DNA of 59,039 bases from an uncultured Acetatifactor sp. (lineage in GTDB: Bacteria > Bacillota > Clostridia > Lachnospirales > Lachnospiraceae): the NCBI GenBank assembly GCA_904501885.1, contig CAJGCP010000012.1, positions 1-59,039 on the forward strand, written 5' to 3'. Of the stretch, positions 41,844 through 50,908 are shown one piece after another. Position 1 is the stretch's first letter. The number at the start of each line of letters is the position of its first letter. The notes below the pieces were generated by a model. The model was not told the origin of the DNA, did no database searches, and saw nothing but the letters and a program-made list of their open reading frames with translations. The translations under genes were made by a program, and so were the position numbers.

Positions 41844-43439
41844 CTAATTTCTGCTAAACTCTGTGAGCACTAATCCTTTGTTTCTATCCAAGGTCATGCC
41901 AATGCTCCAAGAATTCACAAACAAAAGCAGAGGATTCCCCTTCATATCCTTCACTTTCTTCATATCTGAGGTGCCTGTCAACTTCTCGATATCCACCTCT
42001 TCCTTATTTTCGATCCAGCGGATATGCTCATAGGGCAGATTCTCTAATCGAATCTCCACATTGTATTCATTTTCCAGTCGATACTTCAACACATCAAACT
42101 GCAATACGCCTACCACACCTACGATGATTTCTTCGAGACCGGTATTGAACTCCTGGAAAATCTGAATGGCGCCCTCCTGGGCAATCTGCTCAATTCCCTT
42201 GACGAACTGTTTTCTCTTCATGGTATCTATTTGTCGCACTCTGGCAAAATGCTCCGGTGCAAAGGTAGGAATTCCCTCATACATAAACTTTTCTTTGGGC
42301 ATACAGATGGTGTCGCCGATGGAGAAAATACCGGGGTCAAACACACCAATAATATCCCCCGCATAGGCCTCCGTAAGAATCTTTCTCTCGTCCGCCATAA
42401 TCTGCTGAGGCTGGGACAGACGCATCACTTTATTGCCCTGGACATGGCGCACTTCCATATTGGCGTCAAATTTGCCGGAACAGATACGCATAAATGCAAT
42501 ACGGTCTCTGTGGGCCTTGTTCATATTTGCCTGAATCTTAAATACAAAGGCACTGAACTCATTCTCTGCAGGAGCAATCAAACCGATATCCGCTTTACGA
42601 GGCAAAGGTGTGGTGGTCATTTTCAGGAAATGCTTCAGAAAGATTTCCACACCAAAATTGGTAAGCGCAGAACCAAAACAAACCGGTGTCAAATCTCCGG
42701 CCTGCACTGCTTCCAGATCAAATTCCGCACTGGCTCCGTCCAAAAGTTCTACTTCCTCTAACAGCTTGTCCGCCGCAGAGTCGCCAATCAAAGCACGCAG
42801 TGTACCCTCATCCTCCACAGAAACCTCTGTGGCAGTACCTTCCTTGGTACCCTTTTCTGTATCCGAATACGAAATCACCGTCTTGGTCTCTCTGTCATAT
42901 ACACCCTTAAATTCTTTACCGGAACCAATGGGCCAGTTCAAAGGTCAGGTGGCAATCCCCAGTTCCTTCTCAATCTCATCCAACAAATCAAAGGTGTCAT
43001 TGGCATCCCGGTCCAGCTTGTTGATAAAGGTGAAGATGGGGATTTTTCTCATGACGCAAACCTTGAATAATTTTCTGGTCTGAGCCTCCACACCCTTGGA
43101 TGCGTCAATTACCATCACCGCTGAGTCTGCCGCCATCAGGGTACGATAGGTATCCTCAGAGAAATCCTGATGTCCCGGAGTATCCAGAATATTGATGCAG
43201 TATCCGTCATATTCAAACTGCAACACAGAACTGGTAACGGAAATACCTCTCTCCTTCTCGATGCCCATCCAGTCAGACACCGCATGTCTTGCCGTTGCCT
43301 TTCCCTTGACACTTCCCGCCAGATTGATGGCTCCTCCATAGAGCAGAAATTTTTCTGTCAATGTGGTTTTACCTGCATCCGGATGGGAAATTATGGCAAA
43401 GGTACGACGGCGGTTTATTTCTTCTGTATAGTTATTCAT
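41844..43439 (-). pseudogene. prfC: Peptide chain release factor 3, interrupted by an in-frame UGA
   Basis: RF3 is the GTPase that removes RF1/RF2 from the ribosome. The two open parts (residues 1-164 and 166-531) join in the same frame and together have full RF3 length. The first holds the G domain: SHPDAGKTTLTEKF (G1), RGISVTS (G2), LDTPGHQDFSEDTYR (G3), NKLDRD (G4). The second begins NWPIGSGKEFKGVYDR and continues to the normal C-terminus. Codon 165 is UGA followed by C, where relatives usually have Cys or Tyr before Pro. Everything else is well preserved, so this is a very young stop, a sequence error or true readthrough. ATG 43439 lies 11 bases after GGAGG and overlaps the deoB end. Confidence 0.9.
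42945..42947 (-). other. In-frame UGA codon within prfC (UGA-C context)
   Basis: Reading the minus strand: GCC ACC TGA CCT TTG AAC TGG. The frame is open on both sides and the protein match continues across. UGA followed by C is the weakest stop context, as in the recoded prfB site. I see no bacterial SECIS-like hairpin directly after it. Confidence 0.85.
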
Positions 43440-44631
43440 CTTCGCGAAAGCCTCCAAAATTCATAGTCATCGCCCTGCCTTCAAACGCCGGACGAATACC
43501 GAAATATTGTAACACAGTTGACCCTATGTCTGCAAAGGTTTTTCTTGTTCCGTAATCGGTCGCCTGCAAAGCCTTTCCATACATCAAAAAGGGCACATAT
43601 TCTCTGGTGTGATCTGTGCTGGCAAGATACCCCGGGTCGCATCCATGATCTGCAGTAATCATCAGGATATCCTCCGCTCCCAGTTTTTCCATCATCTTGG
43701 GCAACGCCTTGTCGAAATCACTGATTGCCTTTGCATATCCGGGAATATCTCTGCGGTGTCCATAGACAGAATCAAACTCCACCAGATTCACGAAGGCAAG
43801 CCCTTCGAAGTCACGTTCCAATAATTGCAAAGTCACCTCTATCCCTTCTGCATTGCTTTTGGTGGGAATGCTTTCCGTCAATCCTTTTCCTGCGAAAATA
43901 TCGGATATTTTGCCCACGCCAATCACTGCTTTTCCGGTGCCCTTCAACTGATCCAGCATGGTATCCGCAGGGGGCATAATAGAATAGTCATGACGGTTTC
44001 CGGTGCGCTTAAAATTGGCCGCACAATCTCCTATAAAAGGTCTGGCAATGACACGCCCCACGCCGAATTCACCCTGTAACAATTCTCTGGCCATACGGCA
44101 ATATCGATAAAGCTCCTCCAGGGGCACCTTTTCTTCATGGGCCGCGATTTGAAACACGCTGTCCGCAGAGGTATATACAATCAAATCGCCGGTTTTCAGA
44201 TGCTCTTCTCCATAGTCACGAATCACTTCCGTGCCGGAATAGGGCTTATTGCAAAGCACACCTCTACCGGTCAACCGGGAAAACTCACCAATGATTTCTT
44301 CCGGAAACCCATCCGGATAGGTGGGCAAAGGATGCTCTGAGCAAATGCCTGCAATCTCCCAGTGCCCAACGGTAGTATCTTTCCCTCTGGAGCGTTCCTG
44401 CAATCTGGCTGTGGAGGCAATCGGTAATGATAGCTGTTTTTTGTCCAGCCCCAATGCCTCCGCCACACCTTCTATCGCATACAATCCTAATTTTTCCAGA
44501 TTTGGAATATTCCATTCTTCCGCACCAAACATGGAACGTAACGTATTGACCCCCACATCCCCATATTGGGCAGAATCCTTCATGGCACCTATTCCAAAAC
44601 TATCCAACACAATCAAAAATACTCTTTTCAT
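43432..44631 (-). CDS. deoB: Phosphopentomutase
   Basis: Interconverts (deoxy)ribose 1- and 5-phosphates in nucleoside salvage. 399 aa, alkaline-phosphatase fold with two Mn2+: LDSFGIGAMKDS (metal Asp), KDTTVGHWEIAG (phosphorylated Thr), TADHGCDP and STDHTREYVP. Its promoter is just upstream, and its last bases overlap the start of prfC, so prfC is read as its downstream partner. Confidence 0.97.
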   Translation of the reverse strand: MKRVFLIVLDSFGIGAMKDSAQYGDVGVNTLRSMFGAEEWNIPNLEKLGLYAIEGVAEALGLDKKQLSLPIASTARLQERSRGKDTTVGHWEIAGICSEHPLPTYPDGFPEEIIGEFSRLTGRGVLCNKPYSGTEVIRDYGEEHLKTGDLIVYTSADSVFQIAAHEEKVPLEELYRYCRMARELLQGEFGVGRVIARPFIGDCAANFKRTGNRHDYSIMPPADTMLDQLKGTGKAVIGVGKISDIFAGKGLTESIPTKSNAEGIEVTLQLLERDFEGLAFVNLVEFDSVYGHRRDIPGYAKAISDFDKALPKMMEKLGAEDILMITADHGCDPGYLASTDHTREYVPFLMYGKALQATDYGTRKTFADIGSTVLQYFGIRPAFEGRAMTMNFGGFREDE

Positions 44632-44656
44632 CTTAAGCCCATCCTATTCTTGGAAA

Positions 44657-44685
44657 AGTATACCACATTTGAGGGTTGGGTACAA
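44657..44685 (-). promoter_or_regulatory. Promoter of deoB-prfC
   Basis: Minus strand: -35 TTGTAC, 17-base spacer, -10 TATACT, 26 bases before the deoB ATG. Separates these vegetative genes from the spoIIIA operon. Confidence 0.7.
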
Positions 44686-44709
44686 CAGTACGAAGCATTG
44701 CTTTTGTGT

Positions 44710-45486
44710 TTAAGGTACTACTGTGCTGATAATCACATTCTGTGCATCTGTTTCCGTTTTGCGCACCACAATATCCTCAATTTGTGCCCGCATAATATCA
44801 TCCAATGTGGGTTCATTGACAACCACATCCACAGAATCCCCATTGATGCTGACTACTATATCAGAATACCCCTTCGCCTCCAGCAAAATCTCAGCTGCCG
44901 CTTCCTTTTCCGCAATCTCCGTCATTTCCACCATGGCATCGACTGCATCCTGCTTCTGGGCATCGGTGAGTCCATCGCTGTTGATGATCTCCAACAAGGT
45001 TTCCTTATTTCTGGCTCTGGTCTGCTCTTTTAACAGTTTTGCTTCCGAGAGCACTGCCTGGGCGCTTGCCGCAGTAAAGACTGCTTCTCCGGGAATCTCG
45101 CCCACTTCAGGCGTCTTTTCCGCCAATTGAGTAAAATCCCCAGTCTGGGTGGCATCTGCTGTCTGTGTGGCATCCGCCAATGTACTATCTGTCGCCGTGG
45201 TATCTGCTGCCAAATCCATGCCCACATCCAGATAATCATCCACAATAAAATTCACATCCGTATCCAAACTGTCAATCTGTTCTAATTTTCCCAGCAAATC
45301 CTCATCTGAAATGTCCATCAGTTCTTCGGCCGTATAGTTTTCCGTAACAACATCATCTGAATTCACTTCTTTGGTTCCCATCCCGTCTTCCAGATTGGGT
45401 CCTGCAAACTGCAGATATCCCGCAATTGCTATCATGATAGCCAATGCACTTATCATAAGCTGATTCTTTTTAATTAAAGTTTTCAC
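44710..45486 (-). CDS. spoIIIAH: Stage III sporulation protein AH
   Basis: Mother-cell membrane protein whose outer domain binds forespore SpoIIQ across the septum. 258 aa: one N-terminal span (LMISALAIMIAIAGYLQF), an acidic Thr/Asp-rich linker with ADATQTADATQTG repeats (about 95-115), and the YscJ-like domain near the C-terminus (EILLEAKGYSDIVVSINGDSVDVVV, here split at GYSDIVV). Start is GTG after GAGAGGA. Last gene of the spoIIIA operon. Confidence 0.95.
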   Translation of the reverse strand: MKTLIKKNQLMISALAIMIAIAGYLQFAGPNLEDGMGTKEVNSDDVVTENYTAEELMDISDEDLLGKLEQIDSLDTDVNFIVDDYLDVGMDLAADTTATDSTLADATQTADATQTGDFTQLAEKTPEVGEIPGEAVFTAASAQAVLSEAKLLKEQTRARNKETLLEIINSDGLTDAQKQDAVDAMVEMTEIAEKEAAAEILLEAKGYSDIVVSINGDSVDVVVNEPTLDDIMRAQIEDIVVRKTETDAQNVIISTVVP

Positions 45487-45540
45487 ATTGCATCCTCTCT
45501 TTGCATTTTACTATTTTATTGTATGAGCTTAGGGAACCCA

Positions 45541-46224
45541 TTATTCCATTTTTACCACCTTCACCTTATGGGCCTCCAAACCAAATAAAGCCTGCACAAT
45601 TTCCACAATGGTACGGTTCACATTACCACTGCCGGCACCCTTGGCCACCACAAGCACTCCTTCCACCTGTGGTACTATGGTTTTTACAATTAGGGGAGAT
45701 TTTGTACTCCCTTCACTGGCGTACACCGTGCTCTCTTGGGTGGTATGCTCACTGGCGGTACGCTTGCCTCCCTCTGCATCCGTTTCATTGGTGGTATTTC
45801 TCTGCGCCGATTGCTCCTTTTCCACCACAAGTTCCGCCGATGATTGCAAAGAAATCATCACCTCCACCGGTCCCACACCGGTGATCTGGGAAAGACGTTC
45901 CGATAGCCTTTTTTCCAATGATTCCACATAACTCCCCAAATCCGTCCCCAAATTTCCGCCGGCACCCGCGGCATAGTGCCGTCCCCCAAGGTCGCTTGTA
46001 GTCCCGGCAGGTATATTTTCTCCCCCCTGAGTTATGCCGTTTCGTCCCTCTACCGGATCCCGGGTCCCCTGCTCATTCCCGGATAGTCCAAGCAATCCTC
46101 CCTTCGTCGGAGAAGCAATTATGAACAACAGCACTCCACAGAGAATCATCATAATGAGCCTTCGCTTTTCTTTTGGCGTGCTGTTTCCATCTCCTTGCAA
46201 TAACTCCTTCCAACCTTTCCCCAT
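45541..46224 (-). CDS. spoIIIAG: Stage III sporulation protein AG
   Basis: Ring-forming component of the SpoIIIA-SpoIIQ channel, 227 aa. One span near residues 24-40 (MMILCGVLLFIIAS), a Gly/Asn-rich linker and a conserved domain with LSQITGVGPVEVMISL and VEGVLVVAKGAGSGNVNRTI (20 residues shown). ATG follows GGAGG. Lies between AF and AH. Confidence 0.95.
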   Translation of the reverse strand: MGKGWKELLQGDGNSTPKEKRRLIMMILCGVLLFIIASPTKGGLLGLSGNEQGTRDPVEGRNGITQGGENIPAGTTSDLGGRHYAAGAGGNLGTDLGSYVESLEKRLSERLSQITGVGPVEVMISLQSSAELVVEKEQSAQRNTTNETDAEGGKRTASEHTTQESTVYASEGSTKSPLIVKTIVPQVEGVLVVAKGAGSGNVNRTIVEIVQALFGLEAHKVKVVKME

Positions 46225-46233
46225 ATATCCTCC

Positions 46234-46539
46234 CTACTCTATAGCTATCCTTTTCACCGGCTCAATCTGAACCCTGTCCACAAATCCTTTCTCCTGCTTC
46301 TCTTCTCCTGCCACTTCCTCCACTGCCCCTTGGATTTCTTCCCAAGTCAGTGCAAACTCCTTTTTTTCTTGTGTAAATTGCCCCTTCAGTGGAAGCAAAA
46401 GTTGTAATAAAACCATCATACTAATCAACAATTTCATATATTTTTCATCGGCTTCCTTGGGGCGGAAATGTACTATCATTTTGGCGCAAATAACAAATAT
46501 TCCCAGGTTTCTTATGGTATCCAAAAATCCATCCAGCAT
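46234..46539 (-). CDS. spoIIIAF: Stage III sporulation protein AF
   Basis: 101-aa membrane protein with two N-terminal spans (NLGIFVICAKMIVHF region and LLISMMVLLQLLLPL). The family is usually longer (about 200 aa, with a C-terminal soluble domain); here the soluble part is short and stops 9 bases before spoIIIAG. AGGAGG lies five bases before ATG. Assigned by position and the two-span N-terminus. Confidence 0.85.
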   Translation of the reverse strand: MLDGFLDTIRNLGIFVICAKMIVHFRPKEADEKYMKLLISMMVLLQLLLPLKGQFTQEKKEFALTWEEIQGAVEEVAGEEKQEKGFVDRVQIEPVKRIAIE

Positions 46540-46548
46540 CTCTTCCTC

Positions 46549-47607
46549 CTAAACCATCCGCCCGCTAAGGGCTGTAGTGATGGCGATTGCAATCAAAAAC
46601 AACAGCATGGCTGTGGCTGTGGTGCGCAGTAAAAGCATCCCCGCCTCCCCCACACGGTCAGTACATCCGGTGAGTCTTTTGTCAGTCACCACCCCCATGA
46701 GGGCCGCCGCACATTTCAAAACTCCCGCCACCAATCCAATCTTTATCAAAGGTACCGCACATAAAAACAACAACAGCAACAATAGCACCACCCCCACCGT
46801 ATTTCGCAAAAGTACCGCAGACCCAAGCACCAATTCCACCGCGCCTCCTGCCGCATTTCCGATCCCCGGTATAACAGTCACCAATTTATGCATAGCAGTC
46901 ATTTTGGCATAATCCAACAAAGGGGCAATGAGAGATTGGAACACACTCATTCCGGTCACCACCCAGAGTGCAACCTTCAGGACCGCACCAATGACCTTGC
47001 GTAACAAATCCATCAGCATGGTTAGCTTTTCTTCCATCCACACACCATTCAGTATAGACATAAAACAATACCCGGTAATCAGTGGCAATATCCCACCCGC
47101 CAGAACATATTCCACAGCATACACCACCATGAGCATCATCTGATAGGACACCGCCGCCGTAATCGTACCACCGCACATCCCAAGTGCCAGCACATAAGCC
47201 GGTGCCAACATTTTTACAAACAATTGTATCTGCCCCAAAGTCTGCCCTGCCGTCCCAAGAATCTGATGAAAACTTTTCATCAATACTGATACAAACAATA
47301 AGTACATAAAGTAAAAACTCAAATCAGACACATGGCTATGGTCAAATAATTCCACAAAGTGAGATACCACAGAAGACAGAATACCTAATACCAGAAGCCA
47401 AATAAAAAGCTCCTTCAGCCCGATTACTTGGGCGCTGACTCCTCCGCTGAACTGCTCCCACAATAAAACCACCGCGCCCCATAAATTCCCCTTCATAATT
47501 TCATCCAAAATTTCAGGTAAATTGATGCTCATTTGAGGGAAAAGTTCGGCGATTCCTTCTTCTATTTTATCTAACCCATAGTCCTTCCACACCAGGTTGT
47601 AGTCCAT
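46549..47607 (-). CDS. spoIIIAE: Stage III sporulation protein AE
   Basis: Multi-span component of the mother-cell feeding channel, 352 aa with about seven or eight spans (e.g. ELFIWLLVLGILSSVV, FYFMYLLFVSVLMKSF, TVGVVLLLLLLFLCAVPL). Conserved family stretch VIPGIGNAAGGAVELVLGSA is present. ATG 47607 is preceded by AAGGGGGCG; longer frames overlap spoIIIAD. No N-terminal signal peptide is visible, whereas Bacillus SpoIIIAE has one. Confidence 0.93.
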   Translation of the reverse strand: MDYNLVWKDYGLDKIEEGIAELFPQMSINLPEILDEIMKGNLWGAVVLLWEQFSGGVSAQVIGLKELFIWLLVLGILSSVVSHFVELFDHSHVSDLSFYFMYLLFVSVLMKSFHQILGTAGQTLGQIQLFVKMLAPAYVLALGMCGGTITAAVSYQMMLMVVYAVEYVLAGGILPLITGYCFMSILNGVWMEEKLTMLMDLLRKVIGAVLKVALWVVTGMSVFQSLIAPLLDYAKMTAMHKLVTVIPGIGNAAGGAVELVLGSAVLLRNTVGVVLLLLLLFLCAVPLIKIGLVAGVLKCAAALMGVVTDKRLTGCTDRVGEAGMLLLRTTATAMLLFLIAIAITTALSGRMV

Positions 47608-47620
47608 CACCACGCCCCCT

Positions 47621-48007
47621 TCACAGTAGCTGCTGTATCTGTTCAATGGTGGCAAACAGAATGGGGATGCCGGCAAACATTACAGAAACTTTGCCTAAAA
47701 GTTCGATTTGCCCTGCCACAGATTGATACCCGGCATCCTTGCAGATGCCGGCACTAAAGTCAGAAATATAGGTAATTCCTATGACCTTTAGAAGGATCCC
47801 AAGATATTCCTCTCCGCCGTTCATATACTCCTTCATTTTCGAAAACTGTTGGATTACCACCTCCACCTGACGAAGCAAAAACCCAAAGATAATCAGACTG
47901 ACTGCAAGTCCCACATAAATGGCGTACTCCGCCTTTACACTTTTAAACTGAAGTGCCAACAGCACTCCGGCAATTCCTAGGAAGGCCATTTTTATCAATT
48001 CTGTCAT
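47621..48007 (-). CDS. spoIIIAD: Stage III sporulation protein AD
   Basis: 128-aa, four-span membrane protein of the spoIIIA channel with the family segment YISDFSAGICKDAGYQSVAGQIE (shown in part as ISDFSAGICKDAGYQ). ATG 48007 follows AGGAGG. Confidence 0.95.
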   Translation of the reverse strand: MTELIKMAFLGIAGVLLALQFKSVKAEYAIYVGLAVSLIIFGFLLRQVEVVIQQFSKMKEYMNGGEEYLGILLKVIGITYISDFSAGICKDAGYQSVAGQIELLGKVSVMFAGIPILFATIEQIQQLL

Positions 48008-48021
48008 GCTTCTTCCTCCTA

Positions 48022-48216
48022 TCAAAAGGAAAATAATGCTTCTATGGTTTCGAACAGTTCATAAATATATGGCACAATCCATGTGAGCACCAAAATAAGC
48101 CCCGCCAGACTAATGATAAAAGAATGCTCCTCTCTTCCACTATGCTTTAGCAACTGACATAAAATTGTAACTAAAATGCCCACCGCCGCTATTTTAAATA
48201 TCAGTCCAACACCCAT
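48022..48216 (-). CDS. spoIIIAC: Stage III sporulation protein AC
   Basis: 64-aa, two-span membrane protein (VGLIFKIAAVGILVTILCQLL, first 20 residues relevant; then IISLAGLILVLTWIVPYI). Length and the GREEHSF loop fit SpoIIIAC. ATG 48216 is four bases after GAGGGG; the frame's ATG at 48243 has no ribosome site. Confidence 0.94.
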   Translation of the reverse strand: MGVGLIFKIAAVGILVTILCQLLKHSGREEHSFIISLAGLILVLTWIVPYIYELFETIEALFSF

Positions 48217-48278
48217 ACAGCCCCTCTCCCCGTGTTTTTTCATTTCTAAGCCTCTTTACGTCTGTTACCTCATATCCT

Positions 48279-48797
48279 CTACCACAGTATCAGTACAATC
48301 AATAGTCCACTCATAATGCTTAAACCTTTGACCACTTTGCCCTTTTCCTTTTCCTCTTCCAGAAGCTTTTGTCTTTCCTCTTTTAGATGTTCCACACTTC
48401 TCCTTAGGGCGCGCACTTGCATATCACCATCCGCAAATCCCGTGGTCTCCGTAAACTCCCAAAACTTTTCTATGTCCCCCTTTCGTAATGGTCGCTCTTC
48501 CAACAAATCCTCTGTCTCCTGCCGAAAAATCCCGGCAAAGGATACTCCCCGGTTTTCTTTCATGCGCTCTGATATCCGGTGAAATCTCACAGAAAAGGGC
48601 GGATGCAAATGAGCCGCCACACGTTCGCAGCACTGGGGCAGAGATGACCTTTCATAGTGAATCTCTCCAGCCATTAACTCCAGAATATTGCATAATTCCT
48701 GCAACGCATTCATTCTGCCACGATATCCGGATACCACCTTTCTTCCCAGCCCACAGCACCCACACACTATCAGGCACGCACCAATAAGTTTTAGCAT
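48279..48797 (-). CDS. spoIIIAB: Stage III sporulation protein AB
   Basis: 172-aa protein with N-terminal hydrophobic segment and C-terminal span (SIMSGLLIVLILW) around a helical, GspF-like domain (LCNILELMAGEIHYERSSLP). ATG follows AGGTGA, four bases after the spoIIIAA stop region. Confidence 0.93.
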   Translation of the reverse strand: MLKLIGACLIVCGCCGLGRKVVSGYRGRMNALQELCNILELMAGEIHYERSSLPQCCERVAAHLHPPFSVRFHRISERMKENRGVSFAGIFRQETEDLLEERPLRKGDIEKFWEFTETTGFADGDMQVRALRRSVEHLKEERQKLLEEEKEKGKVVKGLSIMSGLLIVLILW

Positions 48798-48801
48798 ATG
48801 A

Positions 48802-49725
48802 TCACCTAATCTTTTCCATTTTTTCTACCACACACCGACCATTCCTTCTCCCCAACACAATCAATAATCCGAACAGCCCACCCAAGCCCCCTTCCGCAAA
48901 TGAAAAACGGCCTTCTGCGTCTGCCCTATCCATTCCGTGGGCCGTAGCAATCACACTGCACCCACAGGCAGAAGCCACTTGCAATGCCTTGAACTCTGCC
49001 CCACTCCCCAATTCATCAATGGCAATTACTTTTGGGGCCATGGACCGAAGCAGCATCAGCATCCCCAATTCTTTGGGACAACCATCCAACACATCTGTTC
49101 TCACGCCAATATCATTCTGTGGAACTCCCATATAGCATCCTGCCAGTTCGGAACGTTCATCCACCACTCCCACGGTCATCCCCTCAGCATATACATTACC
49201 GTTGGAGACCTGTCGAATGATATCCCGGAGCAAGGTTGTCTTACCACATCCCGGAGGAGAAATAATCAGAGTATTTCGTAGCATGCCTTGATGATATATG
49301 TATGGCATCACTCCATCTGCAACCCCCTTAATCTGATGTGCAATACGTAAATTTAATGCAGCTACATTCTTAATGGTTCGCACAGCAGTCCCCTCCATGA
49401 CCACCTGCCCCACGATACCCACCCTGTGTCCGCCGGATAACGTCAGATATCCTCTTCGCAACTCTTCCTCGTAAGCATAGGGCGAATATTCACAAATATG
49501 TTGTAGCAGTGCTCGCACTTCCTCTGCAGAAGCACATCTTGCCCTACCAACATCACCGGTCCACTCCCCCTGGGGCGTGACGAACCACTCCTCCCCCCGC
49601 AAAAGCACCGCCACAGGTTTTTCTGCCCGAATTCTAATCTCCTGTAATTGCTCTTTTGCGCCACACACTCTCTCCCAATATCTTCGGTAATCCCGGGGAA
49701 ATAATTCTATCAGCCTATTGTCCAT
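48802..49725 (-). CDS. spoIIIAA: Stage III sporulation protein AA (ATPase)
   Basis: Cytoplasmic secretion-type ATPase of the SpoIIIA channel, 307 aa. Walker A SPPGCGKTTLLRD (about 157), Walker B-like KVIAIDELG, and SGGHRVGIVGQ in the N-terminal domain. ATG 49725 follows GGGGAGGA; the longer frame would start inside the upstream promoter region. First gene of the eight-gene operon. Confidence 0.96.
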   Translation of the reverse strand: MDNRLIELFPRDYRRYWERVCGAKEQLQEIRIRAEKPVAVLLRGEEWFVTPQGEWTGDVGRARCASAEEVRALLQHICEYSPYAYEEELRRGYLTLSGGHRVGIVGQVVMEGTAVRTIKNVAALNLRIAHQIKGVADGVMPYIYHQGMLRNTLIISPPGCGKTTLLRDIIRQVSNGNVYAEGMTVGVVDERSELAGCYMGVPQNDIGVRTDVLDGCPKELGMLMLLRSMAPKVIAIDELGSGAEFKALQVASACGCSVIATAHGMDRADAEGRFSFAEGGLGGLFGLLIVLGRRNGRCVVEKMEKIR

Positions 49726-49746
49726 AACCTGTCCTCCCCTTTCTCC

Positions 49747-49776
49747 AATATATGAGCGCACCGGAAGAAAATACCT
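49747..49776 (-). promoter_or_regulatory. Possible SigE-type promoter of the spoIIIA operon
   Basis: Minus strand: -10 CATATATT (close to the SigE box CATACAAT) with a weak AGGTATT about 15 bases upstream. SigE control is the known rule for spoIIIA; the match itself is only fair. Confidence 0.35.
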
Positions 49777-49803
49777 ATAAATATTTGCATAGGAAGAAAA
49801 CAA

Positions 49804-49852
49804 CAAAAAAAGACCACCCAACCGTTAGTTTTATTACTAACGATGGGAGGTC
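49804..49852 (-). terminator. Terminator of the ddh transcript
   Basis: Long interrupted stem (AGACC, CCCA, CGTTAGT against ACTAACG, TGGG, GGTCT) followed on the minus strand by TTTTTTT. Confidence 0.8.
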
Positions 49853-49893
49853 TCTATCAAACTATAAACTTTATATGCGAGGCGCACAATGCT

Positions 49894-50877
49894 CTACAGC
49901 ATAGTAGCTCTCAATTCCTCTCCACTCTTGGCACTCAAATAAGCAGGGGCAATGTCAAACACTGTCTTGCATCCCTTGGCGCCCTCTACGCCCAGGCGAT
50001 ATGCCGCTCTGGCATAGGCCACAATCACAGAGGAAGTAAATTCCGGATTAGAATCCAATTTCAAGCTATATTCAATAATATGATGATTCTCTTTATTCCA
50101 GCCTGTTCTACCACTACGGATGACAAATCCGCCATGGGGAATGCCGCTATGGTCCCTAGCCAATTCTTCTGCAGAAATAAAACGTACCGTGGTATCATAA
50201 TCCGCAAAATAGTTGGGCATGGTCTTAATCTCAGTCTCTATCCTCATCAGATCCGCACCTTCTTTTGCTACCACGAAACACTCTCTTGTATGTTTCTGTC
50301 TGGTGCTAAGTTCAGGTTCTGCTCCGCTTCGTACAGCTTCTAAGGCCTCCTCCACAGGAATGGTGTACTGTCTTGCATCCACCACCCCCTCAATGCGACG
50401 GATGGCATCGGAATGTCCCTGACTGACACCCTTTCCCCAGAAGGTATAATCTGCTCCTTCCGGCAATACTGCGGATGCATACAGACGATTCAATGAAAAC
50501 ATACCCGGATCCCAGCCGGTGGAAATCACTGCCACCTTGCCATTTCCCTTTGCTGCCTTGTCCACCCGTTCAAAATGCTCCGGAATCTTAGCATGGGTAT
50601 CAAAGCTGTCCACTACATGGAAACAGGAAGCAAATTCTGCGGTCTGCTTGGGCAAATCTGTAGCACTTCCTCCACAGAGAATCAATACATCAATCTCGTC
50701 TTTTTTTTCGGCCGCTTCTTCTGCACGATATACCGGCACCCCTTCTGTCAAAATCTTAACTGTACCAGGGTCACGGCGGGTAAATACTGCCCTAAGTTCC
50801 ATATCCGGATTCTGCCTGATGGCACATTCAATCCCACGGCCCAGATTTCCATATCCCATAATACCGATACGTATCAT
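49894..50877 (-). CDS. ddh: meso-Diaminopimelate D-dehydrogenase
   Basis: One-step NADPH-dependent formation of meso-diaminopimelate for lysine and peptidoglycan. 327 aa, Rossmann start IGIMGYGNLGRGIE, then VVDSFDTHA, STGWDPGMFSLNR and WGKGVSQGHSDAIRR, all family signatures. AAAGGTGG precedes the ATG. It lies 31 bases after a PhoU-like gene on the same strand, so it may be read from the phosphate-transporter promoter. Confidence 0.96.
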   Translation of the reverse strand: MIRIGIMGYGNLGRGIECAIRQNPDMELRAVFTRRDPGTVKILTEGVPVYRAEEAAEKKDEIDVLILCGGSATDLPKQTAEFASCFHVVDSFDTHAKIPEHFERVDKAAKGNGKVAVISTGWDPGMFSLNRLYASAVLPEGADYTFWGKGVSQGHSDAIRRIEGVVDARQYTIPVEEALEAVRSGAEPELSTRQKHTRECFVVAKEGADLMRIETEIKTMPNYFADYDTTVRFISAEELARDHSGIPHGGFVIRSGRTGWNKENHHIIEYSLKLDSNPEFTSSVIVAYARAAYRLGVEGAKGCKTVFDIAPAYLSAKSGEELRATML

Positions 50878-50908
50878 ATTTTAACCACCTTTGATTTACT
50901 AATAATTC

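Noticed and set aside
42945..42995. Selenocysteine insertion at the prfC UGA
   Set aside because: No SECIS-like stem-loop is visible in the 40-50 bases after the UGA, and RF3 has no functional need for selenocysteine at this site.
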